From Streptomyces sp. NBC_01233 (GTDB taxonomy: Bacteria > Actinomycetota > Actinomycetes > Streptomycetales > Streptomycetaceae), in assembly GCF_035989305.1 (NCBI RefSeq), contig NZ_CP108514.1, positions 2,976,501-3,040,500 on the forward strand: a stretch of DNA of 64,000 bases, given 5' to 3'. Both the position numbers and the translations under genes were made by a program. Below the pieces are notes generated by a model. It saw only the letters and a program-made list of their open reading frames with translations, did not search any database and had not been told where the DNA came from. This document shows, piece after piece, positions 1 to 8,096 of this stretch (within the stretch, counting starts at the first letter, position 1; every line of letters starts with the position of its first letter).

Positions 1-624
1 GAGGCGATACGGGCCGAGGTGGCGCGGTTGCCGGAGCGGGCGGCGGAGATCGACCGGCGGCTGGTGAGCCTGCGGACGCGGGCGCAGGCCTTGCGCAACC
101 GGGCGGACCGGGTGGATCCGGTGCTGAGCGAGTTGCGCCGGCGGTTCAGTGCGGCGTGCTGGCAGGACCTGCAGCACGTTCCGGACCAGGCGGTACGGGA
201 CGTCGCCGAGGCGGAGGACCGGCTCAAGGAGGCCGGCCGGGCGCGGGACGAGCAGCGTTGGGCGGACGTGGGGGTGCTGATCGAGGCGGTCCGCGGCTCG
301 CTGGACGCGACGGACGAGGCGGTGTCGGCGGCCCAGGACCGGCTGACGCGGTTGGAGGCGGTGGCACGGGATCCGCAGGCGGAGGTGGACCGGACCCGGT
401 TCGCGATCCGGGACGCGCAGCGGCTGGCGATGGCGGGCCGCAGTGTGCCGGATCCGCGGCATGCGCGGCCGCTGGACGATGCGGTGGCGCGGGTGGGCCG
501 GGCGCTGGAGGGGCTGGAGGGCCGGCACCCCGACTACTGGGCGTTCCTCCATGAGATGGAGGACGTGCGGGCGGCCGTGAACCGGGTGGTGAGCGGGATC
601 CGGGCCGAGCGCGGGCAGGGCTAG
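1..624 (+). CDS. C-terminal part of a coiled-coil protein of unknown function
   Basis: The reading frame is open from base 1 (Glu-Ala-Ile-Arg-Ala-Glu before the first GTG at 19), so the gene probably begins upstream of the window. The visible ~207 residues are almost wholly helical and charged, with heptad-like runs of Arg, Glu, Ala and Leu, no membrane segment, no signal peptide and few Cys or His. This indicates a cytoplasmic coiled-coil protein. It lies just before the Ter locus, but I cannot tie it to that function. I do not recognise a family; a start at GTG 19 cannot be excluded. Confidence 0.7.
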   Translation, partial: EAIRAEVARLPERAAEIDRRLVSLRTRAQALRNRADRVDPVLSELRRRFSAACWQDLQHVPDQAVRDVAEAEDRLKEAGRARDEQRWADVGVLIEAVRGSLDATDEAVSAAQDRLTRLEAVARDPQAEVDRTRFAIRDAQRLAMAGRSVPDPRHARPLDDAVARVGRALEGLEGRHPDYWAFLHEMEDVRAAVNRVVSGIRAERGQG

Positions 625-806
625 CGGACGGGACGGGCATGCGTGTCGGGCGGTGTGAGCCCGGTGAGCCCGGCCTGATCCGCGCGGCAACGCCGGCCGG
701 TCCGGAAGGGGCCCCCGTTTGTCCGGTCCGGAAGCGGCCCCGTTTGTTTCGTGGCCTCCGGCGGCGGATGCTGGGAGGTGCCGGGAACGGAGCAGAGGAG
801 GGCACC

Positions 807-1556
807 ATGGCTGCCCACATCTTCCACAAGCCTCGTACGACAGCGCGCACGACAGCGGCCCGGGAACCGGGGCCGTACGTGGCGCATGCGGCGTACGGGT
901 GCACCGAGCCGCATGAGCACTACGCGCCCTACATCGCTCACGAGCCCGATCCCGATGCCCCGGCTCCGCCGCGCTTCGCCGACACGGTCTCCCGACGCAT
1001 GCAGCGCGCGCTGCATCCGGTCAACGCGCGGCTCGACGATCATCTGCCCACGGACCACAAGCTCAGCAAGGTGTACCGGGTCGGGGCGGGTCTGACGGGC
1101 CTGCTCCTGGTGGTGTTCGGGATCCTGGGGCTGATCGATCAGATCGGGTTCTTCGACACCGGTGGGGACACGGTGCTCGCGCTCAACACCAACGGGGCGC
1201 TGAGCGTCCTGTCGATCTGCATCGGTGCGCTGCTGTTCTTCGGGATGGTGGTGGGCGGCACCTTCGCCTCGACCCTGAACATCGTGCTGGGCGTGCTGTT
1301 CATCGCGAGCGGGTTCGTGAATCTGGCGCTGCTGGACACGGAGCTGAACTTCCTGGCCTTCGAGATCCAGAACGTGCTGTTCAGCTTCGTCGTGGGCGTG
1401 ATGCTGATGTGGTTCGGGATGTACGGGCGGGTGGGCAGCGCCCTGCCGCACGACAATCCGTACTGGCGTGCCCGCCACCCCGAGCAGGCGGCCCGGGAGG
1501 ACCGGGCGGGGCGCACTCGGGGGCGGGCACCCGTAGTGCACGGCCGCTGTCCGTAG
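807..1556 (+). CDS. DUF4383 domain membrane protein
   Basis: Predicted 249-residue integral membrane protein. The ATG at 807 is chosen because AGGAGGG lies at 795-801; the open frame extends upstream without a ribosome site. Residues 1-85 are a hydrophilic, His/Tyr/Pro-rich cytoplasmic tail. After it come four hydrophobic segments (starting near GLTGLLLVVFGILGL, then LSVLSICIGALLFFGMVV, IVLGVLFIASGFVNLAL and VLFSFVVGVMLMWFGMYG), the four-helix pattern of DUF4383 proteins common in actinomycetes. The C-terminus is a short basic tail. The biochemical role is unknown. The family call rests on topology and motifs. Confidence 0.75.
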   Translation: MAAHIFHKPRTTARTTAAREPGPYVAHAAYGCTEPHEHYAPYIAHEPDPDAPAPPRFADTVSRRMQRALHPVNARLDDHLPTDHKLSKVYRVGAGLTGLLLVVFGILGLIDQIGFFDTGGDTVLALNTNGALSVLSICIGALLFFGMVVGGTFASTLNIVLGVLFIASGFVNLALLDTELNFLAFEIQNVLFSFVVGVMLMWFGMYGRVGSALPHDNPYWRARHPEQAAREDRAGRTRGRAPVVHGRCP

Positions 1557-1633
1557 CCGCGCGGTACGCAGGCCGCTGTCCGTAGCCGCGCGGTACGTAG
1601 CGCGCGGTAGCCGGGCGCGCTTAGCCTGTGCGC

Positions 1634-1849
1634 ATGCCTCGATACGAATACCGCTGCCGGACCTGCGACGACACCTTTGAGGTCAGCCGGCCCATGGCGG
1701 AGTCCTCCGCGCCCGCCGACTGCCCCTCCGGGCACGCCGACACCGTCAAGCTGCTGTCCGCCGTCGCCGTCGGCGGGACCAGCAGTGCCCCCGCGCCCGC
1801 CCGGGCGGCGGGCGGCGGAGGCTGCTGCGGTGGCGGCGGCTGCGGCTGA
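1634..1849 (+). CDS. FmdB-family zinc ribbon protein
   Basis: A 71-residue protein starting Met-Pro-Arg-Tyr-Glu-Tyr-Arg-Cys. This is the signature start of the FmdB putative regulatory family, whose N-terminal zinc ribbon uses a CxxC pair (here CRTC) and a second Cys (DCPSGH). The C-terminus ends in a Gly/Cys-rich tail (GGGGCCGGGGCG), which many Streptomyces members have and which may bind metal. ATG 1634 is preferred over the GTG two codons upstream because family members start with MPRYEY. Exact function is not established; the family name comes from formamidase operons. Confidence 0.82.
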   Translation: MPRYEYRCRTCDDTFEVSRPMAESSAPADCPSGHADTVKLLSAVAVGGTSSAPAPARAAGGGGCCGGGGCG

Positions 1850-1878
1850 GATCGAGCCGGCGCCGAAGCCCGGGCGCC

Positions 1879-2538
1879 CTAGCGCTTGCGCGAGAGGGTG
1901 AGGCCGTCGGAGACCGCCAGCAGGACGGACTCCATGCGCGGGTCCGCAGCGACGTGCTCGTTGTAGGCGCGGACGCCCGCGGCCGCGCCCGTGGCCGACT
2001 CGTCGAGGACCGTGCCGTGGTAGAGCGTGTTGTCCGTGACGATCAGGCCGCCGGGACGCAGCCGCGGCACCAGCTCCTCCCAGTAGGCGATCTGGCTCTG
2101 CTTGTCCGCGTCCACGTAGGCCATGTCGATGTGGGGTTCGGCCGGCATCGCCTGCAGGGTCTCCAGGGCCGGTGCGATCCGCAGCTCGATGCGGTCCGCG
2201 ACGCCCGCCTCCTCCCAGGCCTGCCTGCCGTACGCCGTCCACTCCTCGGAGACGTCGCAGGCGATGAGGCGGCCGTCGGCCGGCAGGGCCTGGGCCATGG
2301 ACAGGGCCGAGAAGCCGGTGAAGGTGCCGACCTCGACGATGTGGCGCGCGCCCGTGAGCCGGACCAGGAAGGCCAGCAGCGGCCCCTGCTCCTCGGCCGA
2401 CTGCATTCCGGCGACGTCGGGGAACTTCGCGTACGTCGTCGCCACCAGCCCCCGCTGGACCGCGTCCAGCGGGGGGTTGTGGCCGAGCACGTACCGGTAG
2501 AGCTCGTCCGTGATCTTGGTGCTGTTGCCCTTGGTCAT
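1879..2538 (-). CDS. Class I SAM-dependent O-methyltransferase
   Basis: A 219-residue methyltransferase of the caffeoyl-CoA/catechol O-methyltransferase family (Methyltransf_3). The SAM-binding loop is VEVGTFTGFSALSMA (about residues 68-82), followed by the acidic ribose-binding strand LIACDVSEEW and the metal/catalytic-site sequence YVDADKQ (about 141-147) with a later TDNTLYHG, all typical of the divalent-cation-dependent members. Its ATG overlaps the stop of the HAD gene (ATGA, 2535-2538), making it the last of four translationally coupled genes in the Ter-associated operon. It probably methylates the product of that pathway, but the substrate is unknown. Confidence 0.88.
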   Translation of the reverse strand: MTKGNSTKITDELYRYVLGHNPPLDAVQRGLVATTYAKFPDVAGMQSAEEQGPLLAFLVRLTGARHIVEVGTFTGFSALSMAQALPADGRLIACDVSEEWTAYGRQAWEEAGVADRIELRIAPALETLQAMPAEPHIDMAYVDADKQSQIAYWEELVPRLRPGGLIVTDNTLYHGTVLDESATGAAAGVRAYNEHVAADPRMESVLLAVSDGLTLSRKR

Positions 2539-3365
2539 GCGCCCAGTCTGCCGAGCCGGACCGCCTCACGGGTGAACGCGCGGAGTATTTCCTCACCGGC
2601 CAGGACGCCCGCCGTGGTCAGGGCCGTCACCGAAGGCGCGGTCCAGGCCGCGTCGGCCAGTTCGCCGTGGCCCGGGCGCCAGCCCGCGTCCGCCGCCAGC
2701 AGCAGGTCCGCGTCCAGCAGCGAGTCGCCGGCGGCGAGGGTGGTGGTCGCCCCCGTCCGGCGGGCGACCTCGTGCATCGCGGCGCTCTTCGTGAGCGGGC
2801 GCGGGACGGCGTAGATCTTCCGGCCCTGGAGCGAGACCGCCCAGCCGCGGCTCTCGGACCATTCCGTCAGCGCCTTGAGCCATTCGTCCGGGACCAGGGC
2901 CCGCTCGACGACGAGGTACGCGAAGAGGTCCTCCGCCACCCGCGCCTTGCGCAGCCACGCCGGGTCGGCCGTGGACAGCAGGTGCTGGTGGACCTCCTCC
3001 AGCGGGGCGCACTCGCGTGCCAGGCGCGCCGCGACCTGCCGCCGCCAGTCCCGGTCCGGCACCCCGTCGACGAGCAGCTGCCCGCCGTTGGCGCAGATCG
3101 CGTATGGGGCCGGGCGGCCGGGGAAGCGGATGCGCTGGTACTGCTTGCGGGTGCGGGTGGTGGTGGGCACGAAGACCACCGTGGGGTCGGCCGTCAGCTC
3201 CGCCAGCAGTCCCGCCGCCGTCTCGGTCATGTAGGACAGCGGCTTGCTCTCGTGGACCTCTACGCACAGCAGCCGCGGGGCCACCGGGTCGGGCATGGTC
3301 AGGCCGAGGGCGGCCGTCGAGTAGATGAGCGTACGGTCGAGATCACTGGCTACGAGGACAGTCAC
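2535..3365 (-). CDS. HAD-superfamily hydrolase of the Ter-associated cluster
   Basis: A 276-residue haloacid dehalogenase-type phosphatase. Motif I is SDLDRTL near the N-terminus (nucleophile Asp8), motif II is PTTTRT, and motif III/IV lies in LAAGDSLLDADLL near residue 210, where GDS-x-x-D holds Mg2+. It resembles the HAD enzymes that accompany phosphoribosyltransferase and StiP-like genes in Ter stress loci, where a role in dephosphorylating a nucleoside-like metabolite has been proposed. Start GTG at 3365 is chosen because it overlaps the preceding stop as GTGA (3362-3365); its own stop overlaps the methyltransferase start. Substrate unknown. Confidence 0.85.
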   Translation of the reverse strand: MTVLVASDLDRTLIYSTAALGLTMPDPVAPRLLCVEVHESKPLSYMTETAAGLLAELTADPTVVFVPTTTRTRKQYQRIRFPGRPAPYAICANGGQLLVDGVPDRDWRRQVAARLARECAPLEEVHQHLLSTADPAWLRKARVAEDLFAYLVVERALVPDEWLKALTEWSESRGWAVSLQGRKIYAVPRPLTKSAAMHEVARRTGATTTLAAGDSLLDADLLLAADAGWRPGHGELADAAWTAPSVTALTTAGVLAGEEILRAFTREAVRLGRLGA

Positions 3366-5944
3366 TTCGAGGCCACAGCCTTTCCGTCGGCGCCGGTGGC
3401 GCCGCGCGTGAATCGGGGGTGGATGAGTCCTACGCACGTGTAGGGAAGCCCGTCGACGTCTTCCACCGGGACCCCGCGCTGCTCGGCGAGCAGCCGTACG
3501 TGGTCCAGGTCGGCCCCGGCGCCGCGCTGCGCCAGGATCTTCCACGGCACCCGGCGCAGCAGCACGCGGGTGGTCTCGCCGACGCCGGGCTTGACGAGGT
3601 TCACGTCGTGGATGCCGTACTCCTCGCTGATCCGCTCGACCGCCGCCCAGCCCTCCCAGATCGGGGTGCGGTCGGCCGCGAGCAGCTCCTTGACCTCTGC
3701 GTCGACGGCGTCGGCCACATCGTCGAAGTGGGCGGCGACGGTGTCGACGAACGCGACGGAGACGTCGGCTCCGGCGAGCTCGCGGTAGAACTTCGCGCCG
3801 TGGAAGTCGGCGGGACCGACCAGGTCGGACCTCAGAACCGTACGCGAGATGAGACCGGAGACGGTGGAATTGAGACAGGCGGAGGGGATCAGGAAGTCCT
3901 CGCGGGTGCCGTACGTGTCCACGCACGAGCCCGGGTCGGCGAGGACCACGATCTCCGGGTTGAAGCCCTCGAACTCGGCGAGGGCTTCGCGCAGCTCTCG
4001 CGTGATGGCGCCCTTGCCCGTCCAGCCGTCCACGAAGACGACGTCGGCGGGGTCGTGGTGGGCGGCGAGCCAGCGCAGGGCGTTGGCGTCGATTCCGCGG
4101 CCGCGCACGATGGAGACGGCGTAGTGCGGCAGGTCGAGGCCGTGCCGGGTCTGGGCCCAGCGGCGCATCAGTACGCCCACGGGGGTGCCGGCGCGGGCCA
4201 GGGAGACCAGGACCGGGGAGGGGGAGCGCTCGGCGAGGACGGTCTCGGTGACGGTGCCGACGGCCCGGGCGATGCGGGCGGCGGAGGCCGTGAGGGCGCT
4301 CTGGTAAAGCTCCTGGTACTGGGGGGACGGCTGGTACTCGACGGGGAGGGATTCGGCGTAGTGGGCGCCGCCCGCCTGGATGGCCTCCTCCCGCTCCTCG
4401 GTCGGGGCCTCCAGCTCGACGTCGGAGAAGTCCTGGAGCAGCCAGCCGACGTCCTCGGGGGCGTACGAGGAGAAGGCGGGGCCGCGCAGGGGCTCGGGCA
4501 TGGTCGGCTCCTGCCGTTCGGATATGCCGGATGTGGCTGACGTGCCGGGTATGCAGGACGGGACGACGGCCAGTACGACGCGGCCGGTGTGCGGGGCGAG
4601 GGCCGCGAGCAGCCCGGCGTGGAGTTCGGGGGTGTCGCCGGCCGAGTCGACGACGGCGACGACGGCGTCGAAGCCGGCGCCCGCGACGTTGTAGGCGTAG
4701 CGGTCGCCGGGGCCGTCGGCGGGAGCGTCGTGGGCCGGGAAGACCAGCCGGGTGCGGATGGCGTAGCCGGGGTCGTCCACGGCGAGCACCGGCGAGCGGG
4801 TGGTGGTGGAGAAGCGGACCTCGCGGGCCGCCCCCGCCTCCTCCAGGGCCTTCGCGAGGCGCAGCGGCGCGTACATCAGCTCTTCGTTGCCGAGTACGAG
4901 GACCCGTCCGGGTTCGGTGCCGAGCGCGGCCTCGAGCTGGCCGGCCAGTTCGGGCAGGGCGGCCTCCAGGCGGGCGCGGTGGGCGGGGGTGAAGCCGTGG
5001 CGGCCGCCCTCGGGGACCCCCGAGGGCCAGTTCAGGTCGACGCGCGTGATCGGCTGCGGGCCGTCTGCCGGGGCTGCGCCCAGGCCCCCGCTCTTCACAC
5101 GCCGGAGGGGCTCGATGTGCCCGGCTGCGGGGAAGCCCTCGGCCGCCTCGTGTTCCTCGACCAGGGCCTGGCCCTTGGCCAGGACGCCGTCGGGGAGGGA
5201 GACCGTGCCCGAGGCGAGGGCGACGAGGTCCACCCGGGCGCCCAGCTCGGCGGCGAAGGCGGTGAGCCGGTCGCGGTCGGCCGGGGAGCGCATGTCGACG
5301 AGGGCGACGACCACGTAGTGCGAGCGGGGGTGGCGGGCGTGCAGGTCGCGGATGGTGTTCAGGACCGTGTTGCCGGTGGAGAACTCATCGTCGACGAGGA
5401 CCAGCGGACCGCTGCCCGCGAGCAGCCGCGGGTCCTCGGGCAGCAGCAGGTGCGAGGTGGCGTGCGAGTGCGCCTCCTCGAAGCCGCCGGCCGGCTCCAC
5501 GCCCGGCACGGGCCGGCGGGTGGAGTGCAGGTAGGGGGCGCGGCCCAGGCCGTCGGCCACGCAGTGGCCGAGTCCGGTGGCGGTCTCGGCGTAGCCGAGG
5601 ACCACCGCCGTGGCGGCCCCGTCCTCGCCGAGCAGCGCCCGTACGCGTTCGCCGAGCCCGTACCCGGCGGCGTACACCGTCTGCGGGGACTGGGGGACGT
5701 GCTTGCCCAGCACCTGCGACACGAGCAGGTGCGCCCGCTTGGGGTTGCGCCGCAGGGCCAGCCCGAGCAGCTCCGTCAGCCGCGGACCCCCTTCGGAGTC
5801 CTCCAGGCTGACGCCCAGCCGCTCCGCGACCCAGGTACCCGACCACACTGCTTCGATCGTCTTGCCTTTCCTCGTCGTCGGCGCGTTCCTCTGCGCCGGC
5901 GCGTTCGTCCGTGTCCGGCTCTGCTGCTCCGAGGGCCTGCTCAC
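3362..5944 (-). CDS. Phosphoribosyltransferase fused in frame to a StiP/PELOTA-like protein
   Basis: One open frame of 860 codons joins two proteins I would expect to be separate genes. Residues ~15-460 are a type I phosphoribosyltransferase: the PRPP loop is LVLVDDEFSTGNT, and a C-terminal domain carries VLGNEELMYAPL. Residues ~482-860 match the StiP-like 'cysteine protease' family with a PELOTA-like RNA-binding end; motifs are LVSLARAGTPVGVLMRR, VDGWTGKGAI and DPGSC. The joint near residue 480 has no stop; Met at 4501 begins the second protein and has AGGAG at 4508-4512, six bases upstream. GTG at 5944 is chosen because it overlaps the aldolase stop (GTGA 5941-5944). A natural fusion, dual translation, or a mutated stop codon are all possible. 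Confidence 0.85.
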   Translation of the reverse strand: MSRPSEQQSRTRTNAPAQRNAPTTRKGKTIEAVWSGTWVAERLGVSLEDSEGGPRLTELLGLALRRNPKRAHLLVSQVLGKHVPQSPQTVYAAGYGLGERVRALLGEDGAATAVVLGYAETATGLGHCVADGLGRAPYLHSTRRPVPGVEPAGGFEEAHSHATSHLLLPEDPRLLAGSGPLVLVDDEFSTGNTVLNTIRDLHARHPRSHYVVVALVDMRSPADRDRLTAFAAELGARVDLVALASGTVSLPDGVLAKGQALVEEHEAAEGFPAAGHIEPLRRVKSGGLGAAPADGPQPITRVDLNWPSGVPEGGRHGFTPAHRARLEAALPELAGQLEAALGTEPGRVLVLGNEELMYAPLRLAKALEEAGAAREVRFSTTTRSPVLAVDDPGYAIRTRLVFPAHDAPADGPGDRYAYNVAGAGFDAVVAVVDSAGDTPELHAGLLAALAPHTGRVVLAVVPSCIPGTSATSGISERQEPTMPEPLRGPAFSSYAPEDVGWLLQDFSDVELEAPTEEREEAIQAGGAHYAESLPVEYQPSPQYQELYQSALTASAARIARAVGTVTETVLAERSPSPVLVSLARAGTPVGVLMRRWAQTRHGLDLPHYAVSIVRGRGIDANALRWLAAHHDPADVVFVDGWTGKGAITRELREALAEFEGFNPEIVVLADPGSCVDTYGTREDFLIPSACLNSTVSGLISRTVLRSDLVGPADFHGAKFYRELAGADVSVAFVDTVAAHFDDVADAVDAEVKELLAADRTPIWEGWAAVERISEEYGIHDVNLVKPGVGETTRVLLRRVPWKILAQRGAGADLDHVRLLAEQRGVPVEDVDGLPYTCVGLIHPRFTRGATGADGKAVASK
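4499..4512 (-). promoter_or_regulatory. Internal ribosome binding site and ATG of the StiP-like half
   Basis: On the minus strand AGGAG (4508-4512) is followed by six bases and ATG (4501-4499) in the same frame as the upstream phosphoribosyltransferase. This is where a separate StiP-like gene would normally start, so the second domain may also be made alone. Confidence 0.55.
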
Positions 5945-7107
5945 ACCTGGAGCCCGGCCGTGAGGAGGTCGACGAAGCCGACCTCCTCCTTCGCCACACC
6001 GAAGACCTCGGCGCGCAGCATGGTGCGCTCGGCCCAGGCCCGGTGGGGCTTCACCTCGTTCATCTTGTTCGTGTAGGCGGAACGCATCACTCCGCCGCCG
6101 CCGCGCTCGGGTCTGAGGATGTCCTGGGCGTCGCAGAACTCCTCGTGCGAGACCACCGAGAGGGCGTGCACGGGCGTGACGTGGGCGGGGTGGATGCACG
6201 TCTTGCCGAGCAGTCCGTTGGCCCGGTCGAGTTCGATCTCGCGCAGCAGGCCGTCCAGGTCGTGCTCGATGAGGGCGGTGCGCAGCTCCTCCACGCCCTC
6301 CTCCAGGAAGGGGCTGCGGCGCAGCTGGGGCTTGAAGAGGCGCTGCTGGCTGCGGAAGTACTCCCAGACGGGGCCGGTGACGGTGAAGCCGGTGCCGTCG
6401 GCGCGGCTGAGGACGTTCACGACGTCCGCGATCACGCCGGCCACGATCTGGACGTCGTAGGCGGTCATGTCGGGGGTGCGGCGCAGTCCGTACGCCGAGC
6501 AGAAGTCGGTCACGCCGAGCCGGAGCGCCAGGACCCGCTCGCGGTGGCTGTTGACCGTGCGGGAGATGCCGGCGAGGGCTTCGACGCGGGTTTCGAGGTG
6601 CAGGAGGTCCGGGGTCTCCAGGACGGGCATGGCATACAGCCGGGGCAGTCCGCTCACGGCCTCCGCCTGGGCGACGGCTTCGAGGAAGGCGATGCCCCGG
6701 CTCTCGTCGAACTTCGGGAGTACGAATCCGGCCAGGCGCCGCACGGAGCCTCCCAGGCGGCGCACCAGGTCGGGTATCTGCTCGGGCGTGCGGACGCGGA
6801 TGAAGAGGAGCGGGAGCTCCGCTTCGTCGGCGTCGAGCTCGGCGAACTGCCGGACGAGGTTCTCCTCGGCTCCGCAGACATCGGCGTCGCTGATGGAATC
6901 CTCCAGGCAGAGGACCATGGAAACGACTCCGCGGCCGGCCTGCTTGCGGATGTCCGCGGCGAGTGCGGGGCGGGTGGCCGGGCTGTAGAGCGTGGCCCCC
7001 AGCGCGGCGGCGAGGACGCGGGCGGGCGAGGCTCCGGTGAATTCCGCCGGTTCCTGATGAAAGAGGTCCTTACGGACGGTGGGCGTTATGTGCCCAAAGT
7101 GACGCAT
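5941..7107 (-). CDS. HpcH/HpaI aldolase / citrate lyase beta-like protein (Ter cluster)
   Basis: A 388-residue TIM-barrel protein of the HpcH/HpaI aldolase-citrate lyase beta superfamily. Recognisable parts are the N-terminal SPARVLAAALGATLYSPATRP, the acidic LCLEDSISDAD (about 75-85) that holds the metal in CitE-like enzymes, PLLFIRVRTPEQI, and GKTCIHPAHVTPVH near the C-terminus. Such proteins are a fixed part of the Ter-associated biosynthetic module, with phosphoribosyltransferase, StiP and HAD proteins. It is the first visible gene of the four-gene operon. The ATP-grasp protein often found with this module is not in this window. The true reaction is unknown. Confidence 0.83.
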   Translation of the reverse strand: MRHFGHITPTVRKDLFHQEPAEFTGASPARVLAAALGATLYSPATRPALAADIRKQAGRGVVSMVLCLEDSISDADVCGAEENLVRQFAELDADEAELPLLFIRVRTPEQIPDLVRRLGGSVRRLAGFVLPKFDESRGIAFLEAVAQAEAVSGLPRLYAMPVLETPDLLHLETRVEALAGISRTVNSHRERVLALRLGVTDFCSAYGLRRTPDMTAYDVQIVAGVIADVVNVLSRADGTGFTVTGPVWEYFRSQQRLFKPQLRRSPFLEEGVEELRTALIEHDLDGLLREIELDRANGLLGKTCIHPAHVTPVHALSVVSHEEFCDAQDILRPERGGGGVMRSAYTNKMNEVKPHRAWAERTMLRAEVFGVAKEEVGFVDLLTAGLQV

Positions 7108-7150
7108 GTGCTTCCCCCGTACTGCCTCGGCGGCCCAACTGGCATGGCCG

Positions 7151-7177
7151 GTAATAGTACGTACGAACGTGAGTCAA
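7151..7177 (-). promoter_or_regulatory. Possible promoter of the Ter biosynthetic operon
   Basis: On the minus strand TTGACT (7177-7172) and TATTAC (7156-7151) are separated by 15 bases, and the aldolase ATG follows 44 bases downstream. The spacing is short for a primary sigma factor. The spacer holds the palindrome GTACGTAC. Only a candidate. Confidence 0.35.
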
Positions 7178-7301
7178 GAGTTCCTCAAGCACATGAAGTT
7201 CAGGTAACCCTCTTGCACCATGCCCAGGTCTCCCGTTCGAGACAAGGCCCTACGGGGGGCCGCATTGTCCCGCTCCACCCCGGGAGGGCAGGATGACGTG
7301 C

Positions 7302-8057
7302 ATGACGCACGCGATGCAGAAGGGCTCGAACATCCCGGTGGCCGCCGTGGCGGTCCGGGCGGTGCTGCGCTGGACCGGCGGCCCCGAGGTGCCGGACGTG
7401 GACGCCTCCGCGCTGCTCGTGGGCCCGGACGGCCGGGTGCGTTCGGACGAGGACTTCGTCTTCTACAACCAGCCCCGGCACCCCTCGGGAGCCGTCTGGC
7501 GGCTCGGCAAGAAGCAGATCGGCGACGCGATCACCGACGCCGTCCAGGCGGACCTGCGGACGGTGACGCCGACGGTGGACCGGATCCTGGTGGTCGCCTC
7601 CGCCGAGGACGTCCCCTTCCAGCGGGTCCACGACCTGCGGATCCTCCTCTACGACGCCACCGCGACCGGTGGCTCCGAACCGCTGGCCTACTTCGACGTA
7701 CAGCCCGAGACCGGCGCCGAGACGGCGCTGATCTGCGGGGAGCTGTACCGCCGGGGCGAGGGGTGGAAGTTCCGCGCGCTGGGCGAGGGCTACTCCGACG
7801 GGCTGGTGGGCCTGGCCACCGACCACGGGATCTCGGTCGACGAGAACGCCGCCGAGGCCGCCGCGAGCCCGGCGGCGGGGCCCACCTCCGAGCAGACGAC
7901 GGCGATGGCCCCGCCGGCTCCGCCCACGCAGGCCCCGCCGCCCGTCCAGCCCGCCTACGGGTACCCGCAGCCGGTGTCGCCGGCGCCGGTGCCGGGTCCG
8001 GGCGGCGACCCGTCCTTCCGGCTGCCGGTGCAGGGTCCGCAGTTCATCCGCCGCTGA
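7302..8057 (+). CDS. TerD-family protein with proline-rich tail
   Basis: A 251-residue TerD/TerZ-family protein. The conserved domain covers ~1-170: VRAVLRWTG, DVDASALLVGPDGRVRSDEDFVFYNQP and the late ETALICGELYRRGEGWKFRALGEGYSDGL, which carry the acidic Ca2+-binding positions of the family. Residues ~180-250 are a low-complexity Pro/Ala/Gln tail absent from the two shorter paralogues at 10103 and 10821. ATG 7302 is preferred over ATG 7293 because AGGA lies eight bases before it. It is divergent from the aldolase operon, across a shared 194-bp gap. Role: general stress or metal-linked cytoplasmic complex with TerC-like proteins, by family. Confidence 0.87.
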   Translation: MTHAMQKGSNIPVAAVAVRAVLRWTGGPEVPDVDASALLVGPDGRVRSDEDFVFYNQPRHPSGAVWRLGKKQIGDAITDAVQADLRTVTPTVDRILVVASAEDVPFQRVHDLRILLYDATATGGSEPLAYFDVQPETGAETALICGELYRRGEGWKFRALGEGYSDGLVGLATDHGISVDENAAEAAASPAAGPTSEQTTAMAPPAPPTQAPPPVQPAYGYPQPVSPAPVPGPGGDPSFRLPVQGPQFIRR

Positions 8058-8096
8058 GCCGGTACCGCCCCGTCGGTGACGCCGCCGGGGCTCCGG

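Noticed and set aside
3419..6076. Several 370-500 codon + strand frames antisense to the Ter operon
   Set aside because: Shadow frames of high-GC genes; residue content is Gly/Val/Ala/Asp/Glu heavy without motifs, while the minus strand shows full enzyme motifs.
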